A stretch of DNA of 64,000 nucleotides, taken from assembly GCF_037126465.1 (NCBI RefSeq), contig NC_088201.1, positions 71,136,879 to 71,200,878 on the forward strand, given 5' to 3'. Numbering within the stretch: the first letter of the stretch is position 1; every line of letters begins with the position of its first letter. A program made the position numbers and the translations under genes. Positions 55,490 to 64,000 of the stretch are shown here, one piece after another. Source of the DNA: Ornithodoros turicata (taxonomy: Eukaryota; Arthropoda; Arachnida; Ixodida; Argasidae). The notes beneath the pieces were generated by a model. The model was given only the letters and a program-made list of their open reading frames with translations, had not been told where the DNA came from and searched no databases.

Positions 55490-56178
55490 TTATGGCGGTA
55501 CACTGCCCCATTGCGCTTCAGAGAAATATGTAGTCGGTTCGAAAAGCTGCGATGCACATGAAAAACTTCTTCTAAAGCCATGTTGCTGACAAGATATGAT
55601 ATCATAGTTACCCAGGTGGTTCATGATGTGAGCATACAGAATGTGTTCCAATATTTTATGTGTTCCAATGTGTTCCAATATTTTACTGCAACACAAGTTA
55701 AGGAGGTTGGTCTATAATGCCATGCTTCTATAGGTTTCGGTATTTTGGGGATTGGTCTGACTGTAGCGTGTTTCCAGTCAAGTGGAATTGCCGCACAATC
55801 AAGGGATAGCTGAAATAGTATTGTTAGGAACCTGGTAGATACTACTTTTGTTAATTTTAGCAATTTTGTAGTGACATTGTCGCAAGCAGGAGACAAAGAT
55901 AAAGCAATATTTTCTTTAATTTTGAGCACACCGGAAGATGACACACTTACAGGTTGATCTTGTGTAATATGGGGAGCATATTTAGGTTCAGGAAGAGGGA
56001 ACGTTTCCAAAGTATACATAGAGGAAAAGAAATAATTTGATATTAATGCTGATTCTGCATCAGACAAGACTTTGTCGCCATTTGTTAGAATAACGGGTGA
56101 TTCACCTCCGTATTCCCATTTTAAAACCGACCAAAACTTTTTAGGGTTATCCTTTAAGATTACTTCTAAATGATGCAT
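55490..56178 (-). pseudogene. CR1/L2-type LINE, RT N-terminal fragment
   Basis: The minus frame starts NPKKFWSVLKWEYGG, continues SGVLKIKENIALSLSPACDN and LDWKHATVRPIPKIPKPIEA, then HYRPTSLTCVAVK, which are RT motifs 0 to 2. After a local 17-bp-unit duplication (GTGTTCCAATATTTTA, about 55640-55676) another frame resumes with LEHILYAHIMNHLGNYDIIS and QQHGFRRSFSCASQL. Catalytic motifs are missing at the 3' side. It is inserted antisense in the I-like LINE remnant and is the same broad group as 3042-3700. Confidence 0.75.
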
Positions 56179-57045
56179 CTAACATCCAACCTCATCAACA
56201 ACTACACTACTACTCTTTTCCTTCTGCAGCACATCGTTGATTTGACCCTGCGGGAATGGGCAGTGTTCACTGACTCAACATCTGCACTGCAAGCTATTGA
56301 AAATTCTGACATACAAGGCTCGTCCGCACCCCTAGTGACGGATGTGTTAATGGCTTACCACCTCGTGTATGAAGTAGGGCACAGGCTGCTTCTCCAGTGG
56401 GTTCCAGGCCATTGTGCCGTCGTGAGGAATGAACAGACCGATAGCGCCGCAGAAGCAACTCTCTGATCTCGGAGGCTGACGAGTGTTGCGCTTCTGAGAG
56501 GAGACTGTCTTTTCATTCTTCGACTCCTCGTGACACCCCCGGCTTCCCGCCATCTATGCTGAGAAGAGGTTAGCCAACGCTCGCTTTCCGCATTCTACGA
56601 AACACCTCTCGTCAAGAGGCTGCATTAATTCATCGAATGCGACTCAATGTTGCTTTTACAGCTCAGTGGCGTTAGCGCTTGAGACGAGTTGACCCTCCCA
56701 GATGCTGTTACTGCGGTGCTCTAGAAGTTCTAGAGCACATTCTTGTTAATTGCCACCACTTTTTTTCCGACTTTTTCCGAACCGCACTCTCCTGGTCTCT
56801 GAATCAACTGAACTCTCGCCGCCCCCTCCCTCTCTCAAAAGTGATTCGTCCCTGGCCAGGTGCAGCCCACCAATGCTCTTGCGTCAAAGCTCTTCTGACA
56901 TTTTTGGACACCATAGGGCTCCGATCCTTATTGTGAAGGGGCTCATTATTTCTTTCCCCACATCACCATTAGCAATGGGGTAGAGTAACGCCCCTGGCGA
57001 TGAAACTCCCCATACATCATCTCAAAAATAAAGTTGTCGTTGTCC
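56179..57045 (+). pseudogene. I-like LINE, RNase H, C-terminal knuckle and 3' end
   Basis: RNase H: EWAVFTDSTSALQAIEN (about 56253-56300), then LLLQWVPGHCAVVRNEQTDS (about 56389-56450), where the HxGxxGN loop is altered to HCAVVRN. A frameshift leads to PPRCCYCGALEVLEHILVNC (56694-56753) and KALLTFLDTIGLRSLL with a stop at 56936. The 3' UTR to 57045 ends AAAAATAAAGTTGTCGTTGT and matches the 148-bp insertion at 30142-30289. Confidence 0.8.
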
Positions 57046-58440
57046 CATGACGATCCTGGGCATGTTGCGTTCCATCGAGTTTTCTGCGATGGTGATGTTT
57101 GCAGCGTAATCCAAGAGATTGACTAGAAAGGGGGCATATATAAGGTGAAAGAAAGGAATCAAGTTTTGACTAGATGGAACCTCCTGATCTTATCTTTAGA
57201 GGACTCCGGTGTAATGTATACGGGCACCATGAGGGTGCTGGCATCATCCTTGTAGTCCACTTCTGCGACGCATATGTCACCAACTTCGTCTGCAGCGGCT
57301 ATAGGGCATGTTCAACCTAGCCGACTTGAGTGACTGTCTTGATCGCTAAGATATAGTTTCGTCATTTCTCGAGGAGATGGCGGCACCGTCACTTCGGTTG
57401 TCTTCTCTCTTGGCATGGGAAACGCATCGGAAGCCTGCCATATATCGCGGTAGTTTGGTTAAGGTGTCCAAGAGGGCAAGGACGTTGCATTTGGCGAGTA
57501 CCGGGTCCGTCGCTACGTGCATGAGGCTATTGACCATGTTATCGTTCTCTCTGGCCCGCTGCACCATTTTTCCCCTCGCGCAGTAATCGCTGTGCTTCAG
57601 CACGCTTGCTCTTCAACTGAAGAAGTTCGTCGTGTGCAGGGCTTACGCTGCTAGATACTTCGCCTCACGAAAACTCGGAGAGTTCACTCATAAACGCCAA
57701 CGCATTTAAAATGCACACACACTAAGGAGGAAAGGAGGTGGACAGCTGAAATAAGCGAATGACTCTCAAAAGGTAGTTTTTCAACCACTTCTTTTACTTG
57801 CTTCAAACTGCACAGGGATATACCTGTATACGCATTTCAACACACAGCTGGTTGGTCAAATCATTTGCACCATACTTCGCCTTCCAAGCATATTCTACCA
57901 TTACTGTGTTTCTGGGGGATTGGACGATATCATGGTCGATTACAACTTGATATAACAAGTTCACTACACAACATACATATATCCTATGATTCAAGTTTTA
58001 GGAAATTTTTGAATATCAAAACAATATGTCTATTTTGGTTACCAAAATATTATTCCACGGAATGAAAAACGGTTAACGCATCATTACATAATAATATTAA
58101 TTTCAAAGTGGTATTACAGTAGCTATTGCATGCTATGTGGCTGTCATCGTGCAGCGAGGTAAAATTTCTGTCCAGCAGTGACAAGACCGGCAAAGTCAGG
58201 TGGTTTCACGCAATGATTTATCCAGAACCCCCAACACCCCCTAAGACCCCCCCCCCCAAATGTTCAGTGACACCCCCCTAACTTTTTCACCTGTGTATCC
58301 CCTTCAGGGGTGCCCTTGCGAATTCAGCTTTAGATACATGTCGGTAATGATATGCTAAGCTGTAATGATGGAACTATAATAATGACCCCCCCCCCAATTT
58401 TTTCCAACACCCCTCCATGCTTGGTGGTGGTGGATGGGGA
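57046..58440. other. No recognisable gene; poly-C tracts
   Basis: A minus-strand frame at 57346-57603 has no motif I trust. Poly-C tracts occur at about 58243-58257 and 58387-58395. No terminal repeats were identified. Confidence 0.4.
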
Positions 58441-58467
58441 AAGGGCTCACCGTCGTCGGCCTCACAG

Positions 58468-59226
58468 AGGTGGGCAATCTCACAATGCTTGGGATTCTGG
58501 ATAAACCACTGCTTTCACGAACCAATAAATAAGTATTCGCCTTCAGCACACAGGTGGGCAACGTCACCATGTTTGGGGTTCTGGATAAACCACTGCTTTC
58601 ACGGACCAATAAATAAGTATTTCGCCTTCAGCACGGAGGTGGGCAACGTCACCATGCTTTGGATTCTGGATAAACCACTGCTTTCACGGACCAATACATA
58701 AGCATTTCGCCTTCAGCACAGAGGTGGGCAACGTCACCATGCTTGGGATTCTGGATAAACCACTGCTTTCACGGACCAATAAATAAGTATTCGCCTTCAG
58801 CACAGAGGTGGGCAACGTCACCGTGCTTGGGATTCTGGATAAACCACTGCTTCCACGGACCAATAAATAAGTATTCGCCTTCAGCACAGAGGTGGGCAAC
58901 GTCACAATGCTTGGGATTCTGGATAAACCACTGCTTTCACGGACCAATAAATAAGTATTCGCCTTCAGCACAGAGGTGGGCAACGTCACCATGCTTGGGA
59001 TTCTGGATAAACCACTGCTTTCACGGACCAATAAATAAGTATTTCGCCTTCAGCACAGAGGTGGGCAACGTCACCATGCTTTGGATTCTGGATAAACCAC
59101 TGCTTTCACGGACCAATAAATAAGCATTTCGCCTTCAGCACAGAGGTGAGCAACGTCACCATGCTTGGGATTCTCGATAAACCACTGCTTTCACAGACCA
59201 ATAAATAAGCATTTCGCCTTCAGCAC
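58468..59226. repeat. 84/85-bp tandem satellite, nine units
   Basis: Units begin AGGTGGGCAACGTCACCATG at 58468, 58552, 58637, 58722, 58806, 58890, 58974, 59059 and 59144. Each contains GGGATTCTGGATAAACCACT and ACCAATAAATAAG. The first unit is preceded by GTCGTCGGCCTCACAG, also found at the SINE-like copies at 61447 and (inverted) 62285, so the array appears to have grown from a SINE-associated segment. Continuous frames across 84-bp units are a by-product of divisibility by three. Confidence 0.95.
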
Positions 59227-59234
59227 GTGACGTA

Positions 59235-59620
59235 TGCTGTCGGAAAGGCAACAGGGAGCCCTAGGAGCATTCTACGCAATTTTTGGTACACGAAATGGAA
59301 CTTTTGTAATCACTGATTCACGAGGCGGTATCTCACGTATCGATCGCCACTCTGAGACATGCTATTTCGCAGGAGAGGCAGGCACCAGCTGACAAGACTT
59401 ACATCCCATGGTACTGCGGTATCTCTGCAGTGGATGCTCTCTCGTCATAAGGGAATTTCAGGGAATGGCCGAGCTGCTGAGCTGGCGAAAACAGCTACAA
59501 AAATCGCCCCGACATGCCAGGCCCATTCAAGTAGTTTCGCCTGCTCCAGAGCTATCAAAAGACATGTATGGAGGCTACATCCTGATATGCGAACGCTTCA
59601 CTGTGTTGGTTTCTATAGTT
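59235..59620 (+). pseudogene. LINE RNase H fragment
   Basis: In one frame FVITDSRGGISRIDRHSET gives the TDSR catalytic aspartate region (about 59310-59360). In another, HGTAVSLQWMLSRHKGISGN then GRAAELAKTATK (about 59407-59500) gives the H-x-G-I-x-GN-x-x-A/D-E loop. This is the RNase H order seen in I/R1-like LINEs. It starts immediately after the satellite array and differs clearly from the RNase H at 9803-8955 and 56179, so it is a third LINE family. Confidence 0.65.
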
Positions 59621-59639
59621 ACTATCAGAGTTCTTCCCT

Positions 59640-60696
59640 AGAGAAACGGCCATTATTTTTACGTTAATGGCCGCACGTGGAGATGATCAGTGCATTTTGC
59701 CAGCAACGGAGGCCGCAAAGGTGTTTAATTGTTCAACAAAGTTTTCGCTAGTTTAATCAAGTTATTCGTTCAGTCAATGCAACGTCTGATCATAAAAGCT
59801 GAAAGTTATAATGTAAATGCCTGATACCTACCTTTACCAAGTGGATATTGAACTATGTTCTTCACAGTGTAACACGGTGATGACTTAAGGCGGAAGTTTA
59901 TGTCCTCCACGGCACTAGAATCACAGAGCAGTGTTAGTTGGTTAGCAGCAGCTGGTAACTTTCAACAAGTTCTTCGGAGAACAGGGTTTCACGTATAAAA
60001 TATTTTGAAGGATTGTACACAAATGCACAAATATACAAACGTCGAATGAGTATCTATTGTGAACTAAACGAGTTATTGTTGAGTCTATAGAAACTCCGTA
60101 GAAAATAAGCTCGCAATGAGTTTTCTCCATAGAAAATGAAAATAATTTCTTATGATTGTACCTGTAATGAGGGATATCAAAAGATTCTCTATTTCTCAAT
60201 TGCGTTCCTATTGCAATGCAAAGGTGTTATGGTCACGCGTTTCGTAACGTACTCTGACTCCATGTGTCGATCGCGTTTTGTTTTTCTTTGTGCTCTCACG
60301 AATAATACGCACATGAAAATTTAGCACGCTCAAGAAACTATACATGATTATAGCTAAGCATGCATCATTTTTCTTTATATACATATTTTTATATAATGAC
60401 ACGACATAATATTTTCGTACCGAGGAACACTTTCCGTAAACATTGAGAGACAGATCAAAACTGACAACTCAGTTTCTCTTGCAAGCGTCTGCATCATTTT
60501 TACAGAACAACACTTGCGAGGCAGTGGTTTACTGTCAAACTAGGTTGTCATAACGCAACCGTAGTAGATGTAAACGAAAGATTTCTCCAACTTCTGGTCC
60601 AATTAACTCAGCATATGGCAGCGGAGCAACACTGAAACCAAACTTGTCCGTACCTACATGATGGCAGCGATCTCTATAATCTCTATCTATAATCTA

Positions 60697-60742
<46 letters not shown>

Positions 60743-61430
60743 ATAGATATTATATATATATATATACAGAGAGAGAGAGATCTATAATCTCTATAATCGG
60801 TTTCCAGTGGAGGGGTTTTAGTGACGTCCCTACTTCGACGGCGATTCAGTGAAGAATGTACTCGAACATTGAACGTGAAGTTGCGTGAAATGCCTAACTC
60901 TGAAATGTCAACTGTTCTAGGGAAATAGAAATAACTTCACTCTTTGGTGCACTGCTAAACGCGTATGAAATGCGATAGCATTACAACAGACGAAGGACGA
61001 CGAGTCCATTTCGGATGCAAAATAAGCACACTTTCGGGATTTTAGCAGATCGGCAGCACTCTACGGAAACGGTACGATAAAGGAAGCTGTCAAATCAAAA
61101 ATCAACAACGTGATCTAAGCCACTTCAAAGACATCAGGCGATCGACTTATCGTGTTTTCCGAAGCGTTATCGTTAAAACTTCCTGATCTGCTAAAATCTG
61201 AATTATGAACTTGAATGTAGGCGTGTCACCGTACACGATCACTCGGACGATTGCCCTTCGTCTGGGTGGTCTTCAGGTCTGGCGATGCAGGGAATGGGGT
61301 TGCGAATACTGTAGTAGGAGATGCAGTCCGTGCAGCGCACACTAAAAAGCTTCCTTCACACTACTGCGTTTCATTGCATGTAGACACATGCGTGGGTATA
61401 CTTCACGACATAACTATGCAACCTGTTGGT
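59640..61430. other. Non-coding with TA/GA microsatellite
   Basis: About 60700-60766 is a TA-rich microsatellite framed by TCTATAATC words, followed by (GA)n at 60768-60781. No gene is recognised elsewhere. Confidence 0.5.
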
Positions 61431-61439
61431 GCTGGTACT

Positions 61440-61620
61440 GCTGAGAGAGCGCGCCGTTGTCGGCCTCACAGAGGTGGGTAACATCACGACTAACAGTCTG
61501 GGGGAACGTGGACGGGTAGAAATCCGGCGAACCGGTAAGGAAGTATATGAAGGGAATTGCCTCAGGGAGATGAACCGCCGATATTTCGTACAGAGACTGT
61601 TCTTCTTCTGGGCACCGTTC
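61440..61620 (+). repeat. SINE-associated repeat (plus orientation)
   Basis: GTTGTCGGCCTCACAGAGGT (61453) and AGTCTGGGGGAACGTGG (61496) are shared, inverted, with 62237-62305. The following GTAGAAATCCGGCG...AGACTGTTCTTCTTCTGGGC (61518-61609) is the single-copy form of the arm that is palindromic at 62816-62929. Confidence 0.65.
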
Positions 61621-62124
61621 TCATCATTGGCATGGTATTTAAAGGGTTAGGTATGACGTGTTAAAGGTTCAAGCGAATTATGGGTCAGCAGCCCCAGGGG
61701 AAGAAAGGGTCCGTTCAGGCTTTTATGGCTGAAGTGAATGGCCGCTTTGTTAGAGTGTGGAGGGGATTATGTGAATGAAGTCATCTTTGCTCCAGATCGG
61801 TTACAGAAATGCGAAGTTCACGAACAACGGGACGAAACGGGAAAACGAGCAGGAATATGCGAACATTCCGAAAGATAAGGATGGTAGTGGTTATTTGGGG
61901 AAAATATCAGAGCAAAGTGGGTTTTTTTAACGTATATATTTGTAATACACAGTTGTGGCATGCAATAAAGACAGCAAAAAGTGTTGGCCATGCAGAACAT
62001 CACAGTGTCGATAGTTGATAAAGGGGACAGAATAGTAGGAGGGAAACGGTCTGGGCGTATTTTATCTGTGCAGTGTTTCTAGGGTGCCTTGTGATTTGTT
62101 AATACCGAACGGGTGAAGGGGTTG

Positions 62125-62330
62125 GACTTGTATAGGCTATGTGTGTCCTGGGCCGACTCATATGGGAACTCTGCCGACATATGTCTGAAAGCGTCTGAGG
62201 AAAACCCAGGACAAACCCCAGACAACACAGCCGGCACCGGGATTCCCCCACATTCCCCCAGGGCGTTAGTCTTGACGTTGCCCATCTCTGTGAGGCCGAC
62301 AACGGCGAGCACTTTCACCACCACCACCAC
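62125..62330. repeat. Composite SINE-like copy
   Basis: CCGACATATGTCTGAAAGCG and ACAGCCGGCACCGGGATTC match the copy at 62470-62655. The sequence then switches to the inverted AGTCTGGGGGAAC/GAGGTGGGCAA segment. Two differently oriented SINE parts are fused here. Confidence 0.6.
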
Positions 62331-62469
62331 CTGACCTTCTATATGAGATAAGACTCCCTGTCACGTCCGTCACGTGTGTATCTCAACACCGTTTCTAGAA
62401 TATATAGTTTGTGTTATCAAAACTGTGACCAGGAACGTTGAAGTGTCAGTATCTCTAAAGTGTCAGTAT

Positions 62470-62655
62470 CAGTCTGGGGGAACGCGCGTCCTGCGCCGAC
62501 TTCTAAGAGAACTGGGCCGACATATGTCTGACAGCGTCTGAGGTAAACCCGGAAAAAACTCCAGACAGCACAGCCGGCACCGGGATTCGAACCCGGATAC
62601 CTCCAAGTCCAGACGTGACATAGCCAGAACGCTTACCACTCAGTCACGCGAGCTG
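62470..62655 (-). repeat. tRNA-headed SINE-like repeat, most complete copy
   Basis: The minus strand starts with a tRNA-like head (62655-62573): A-box-like TGACTGAGTGGTAAGCG, B-box GGGTTCGAATCCC, and an acceptor-like pairing between AGCTCGC and GCCGGCT with one mismatch. The spacing suggests a long variable arm, as in Ser/Leu tRNAs. The tail follows (GCTGTCTGGAG..., CAGACATATGTCGGCC, GTTCCCCCAGACT). Repeated copies at 6640, 62125 and 61440 show it is a SINE-like family rather than a functional tRNA gene. Confidence 0.7.
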
Positions 62656-62815
62656 ATATGCAATCCGCTGAACTGTTCGCATACCGCAAGTGCCAGCGAA
62701 TGCCCGCCTTTCACGAAGCGTTATGGCGGAAAGTCCAAATTTGAGTTCGGTGTAATGCACACTTCAGATAGTAGATGGGTAGAAATCCAGCGAACTGGTA
62801 GAGATGTAGGAAGGG

Positions 62816-62929
62816 AGTTGCCTCAGGACAGAAGCCGCCGATATTTCGAACAGAGACTGTTCTTCTTCTGGGCCCAGAAGAAGAACAGTCTCTGTTCGAA
62901 ATATCGGCGGCTTCTGTCCTGAGGCAACT
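62816..62929. repeat. Perfect 114-bp palindrome without spacer
   Basis: Arms 62816-62872 and 62873-62929 are exact reverse complements meeting at CTTCTGGG|CCCAGAAG. Partial pairing continues outward (AGGAAGG/CCTTCCT). The left arm and its flank (62776-62872) match the SINE-associated repeat end at 61518-61609. Confidence 0.95.
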
Positions 62930-62945
62930 GCCTTCCTAAACTTCA

Positions 62946-64000
62946 GATAGGTTGGGTGTAATTAAAGTGTAACTAATCCTGCATCTTTCTTTCTTGCAAC
63001 CTTCGTGCACTCCACGTTTGCAGCGATCATGTTAAAATTCATATCACACAGAGGAGAAGAAGCCAAGGTATATCTAAACAAGAAGCGAAACTACCATAGG
63101 CCCCTGCGTCTTCAGAATGCCCCCATGATAGAGGCCGTCAGCGCCATCCATCCGTTGCGCGAACTACTACGATTGTAAATAAATGAGGTCAGAGATGACG
63201 TCACCAGTATAACTAATAAGCAGGGCGAAATTCACTTGGTTTACGTTTTCTCTTTCCCTTTTCCTGACCGAACTATACTAATCACCAAGGGCAACAACAC
63301 CAGACGAGAACAGAGAAAAATAATAGCGAAACTAGACAAAAATAAGTCATGTCGGGTTTAATAACAGTTATCACAGAAGGGTATCGTGATGACCACACAT
63401 AAATTAAGAAGGTTCACTTAAGCTCAATTTCTCACATACAGCTATATGTATGTACACGTAGTGATTAAACGTTTCCATTTCTACAATGAGTGGCCATAAT
63501 GGGTCCATTGAAAAAAAAAAAAGAAAACATCACATCGTTGGTGCACAGCTGATTCCTGCTAGCACTTACGTCATCATGGCCGGTCGCCGCATGACGAAAT
63601 TTTTTTTTCGCAGGGCCAGCAACACGGGATGCACTGTATTCATATGTTCACGCATGTTAATCTTGGTCTACAGCTCCGAGATGTGTACGTCGTTGCCTGT
63701 TTAACCCGAAAAAGTATACCAACTCCGTATTACAACGCACGGAAACACAGCATGGATACAGAGATGCACGGATAAGCAAGCCCATTGTGAGCATGCGCAG
63801 GGGAGCAGGATACGGAAACGTACTCGTGTGGTAGATGATTTCGTATATGTGCACGAGTGGGACAACAGTTTTTGCTCCATTGAAATTATGAATAACCTAT
63901 TAATACACACACACGCCATGCCCATGTAGTCATTTTTTTTTTTGTTTTTTACGGTCATACCTCTACCACCAACACCCAGGATCGCTCGCGCCTCATGACG
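62946..64000. other. No recognisable gene
   Basis: There are two A/T homopolymers (63512-63521 and about 63936-63945), no motif and no terminal repeats. Confidence 0.4.

Noticed and set aside
57346..57603. Gag-like open frame on the minus strand
   Set aside because: A TKLPRY-like stretch hinted at BEL/Pao gag, but nothing else in the frame or neighbourhood supports it.
58743..59123. Long open frames with a 28-residue repeat
   Set aside because: They exist on both strands only because most units are 84 bp. There is no start context, homology or splice signal.
58468..59226. CRISPR-like regular array
   Set aside because: The units are head-to-tail copies without variable spacers, in animal-type DNA. 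It is a satellite.
62573..62655. Functional tRNA gene
   Set aside because: The head is tRNA-like, but it is followed by a SINE tail repeated elsewhere, with an imperfect acceptor stem and no clear anticodon arm.

Overview
This is repeat-dense animal genomic DNA with no bacterial-style gene layout. I infer an ixodid tick or related chelicerate. The evidence is tRNA-headed SINE-like repeats that I associate with ticks, a full range of arthropod transposon types, and split exons that look like the tick lipocalin (histamine-binding/salivary) family. I could not run any database search, so species and family names are inference from motifs.

Host-gene content is thin but real. Two paralogous pairs of exons face each other. 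On the + strand an 84-nt exon (23955-24038) and a terminal 143-nt exon (27320-27462) join in phase 1. On the - strand an 84-nt exon (52173-52090) and a 143-nt terminal exon (42642-42500) have the same lengths, phases and splice sites. They are convergent, tail-to-tail copies of one lipocalin-like gene. The 5' exons were not found. Both introns are filled with transposons: an antisense BEL/Pao integrase with a piggyBac-type MITE inside it in the first, and hAT, Harbinger-like and mariner-type elements in the second.

Region by region: 0-5 kb has a 2.4-kb element with TAA target duplications, then a CR1/L2-type LINE fragment and a 41-bp-arm hairpin. 5-8.6 kb has a decayed Gypsy gag and two copies of a 154-bp MITE. 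8.9-14.1 kb is a nearly complete but frameshifted I-clade LINE on the - strand (zinc-knuckle ORF1; endonuclease, RT and RNase H in ORF2). 14.5-24 kb holds palindromic long-TIR elements, two inverted copies of a THAP-domain exon, and a hAT-like element with GGCCCG iterations that itself carries a nested MITE. 24-32.5 kb has the first lipocalin exons, the BEL/Pao remnant, and a hAT transposase end interrupted by a 148-bp LINE tail. 32.8-42 kb has a GGGACCA-iterated element, a Merlin (IS1595-like) transposase, a pogo/Tc1-type MITE and a mariner remnant. 42.5-52.2 kb is the second lipocalin gene with its transposon-packed intron. 52.7-57 kb has a TIR element with a BEN-like exon, then LINE fragments interrupted by other elements. 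58.4-59.2 kb is a nine-unit 84/85-bp satellite. 60-64 kb has TA microsatellite, SINE-like copies and a perfect spacerless palindrome.

The most distinctive pattern is a set of hAT-like non-autonomous elements. Most have clear or near-clear 8-bp target duplications, and each is packed with a different short iterated word near its ends (GGCCCG, GAACCGG, GGAATGG; possibly GGGACCA and TATCGATA). No intact transposase or complete host gene is present in the window.
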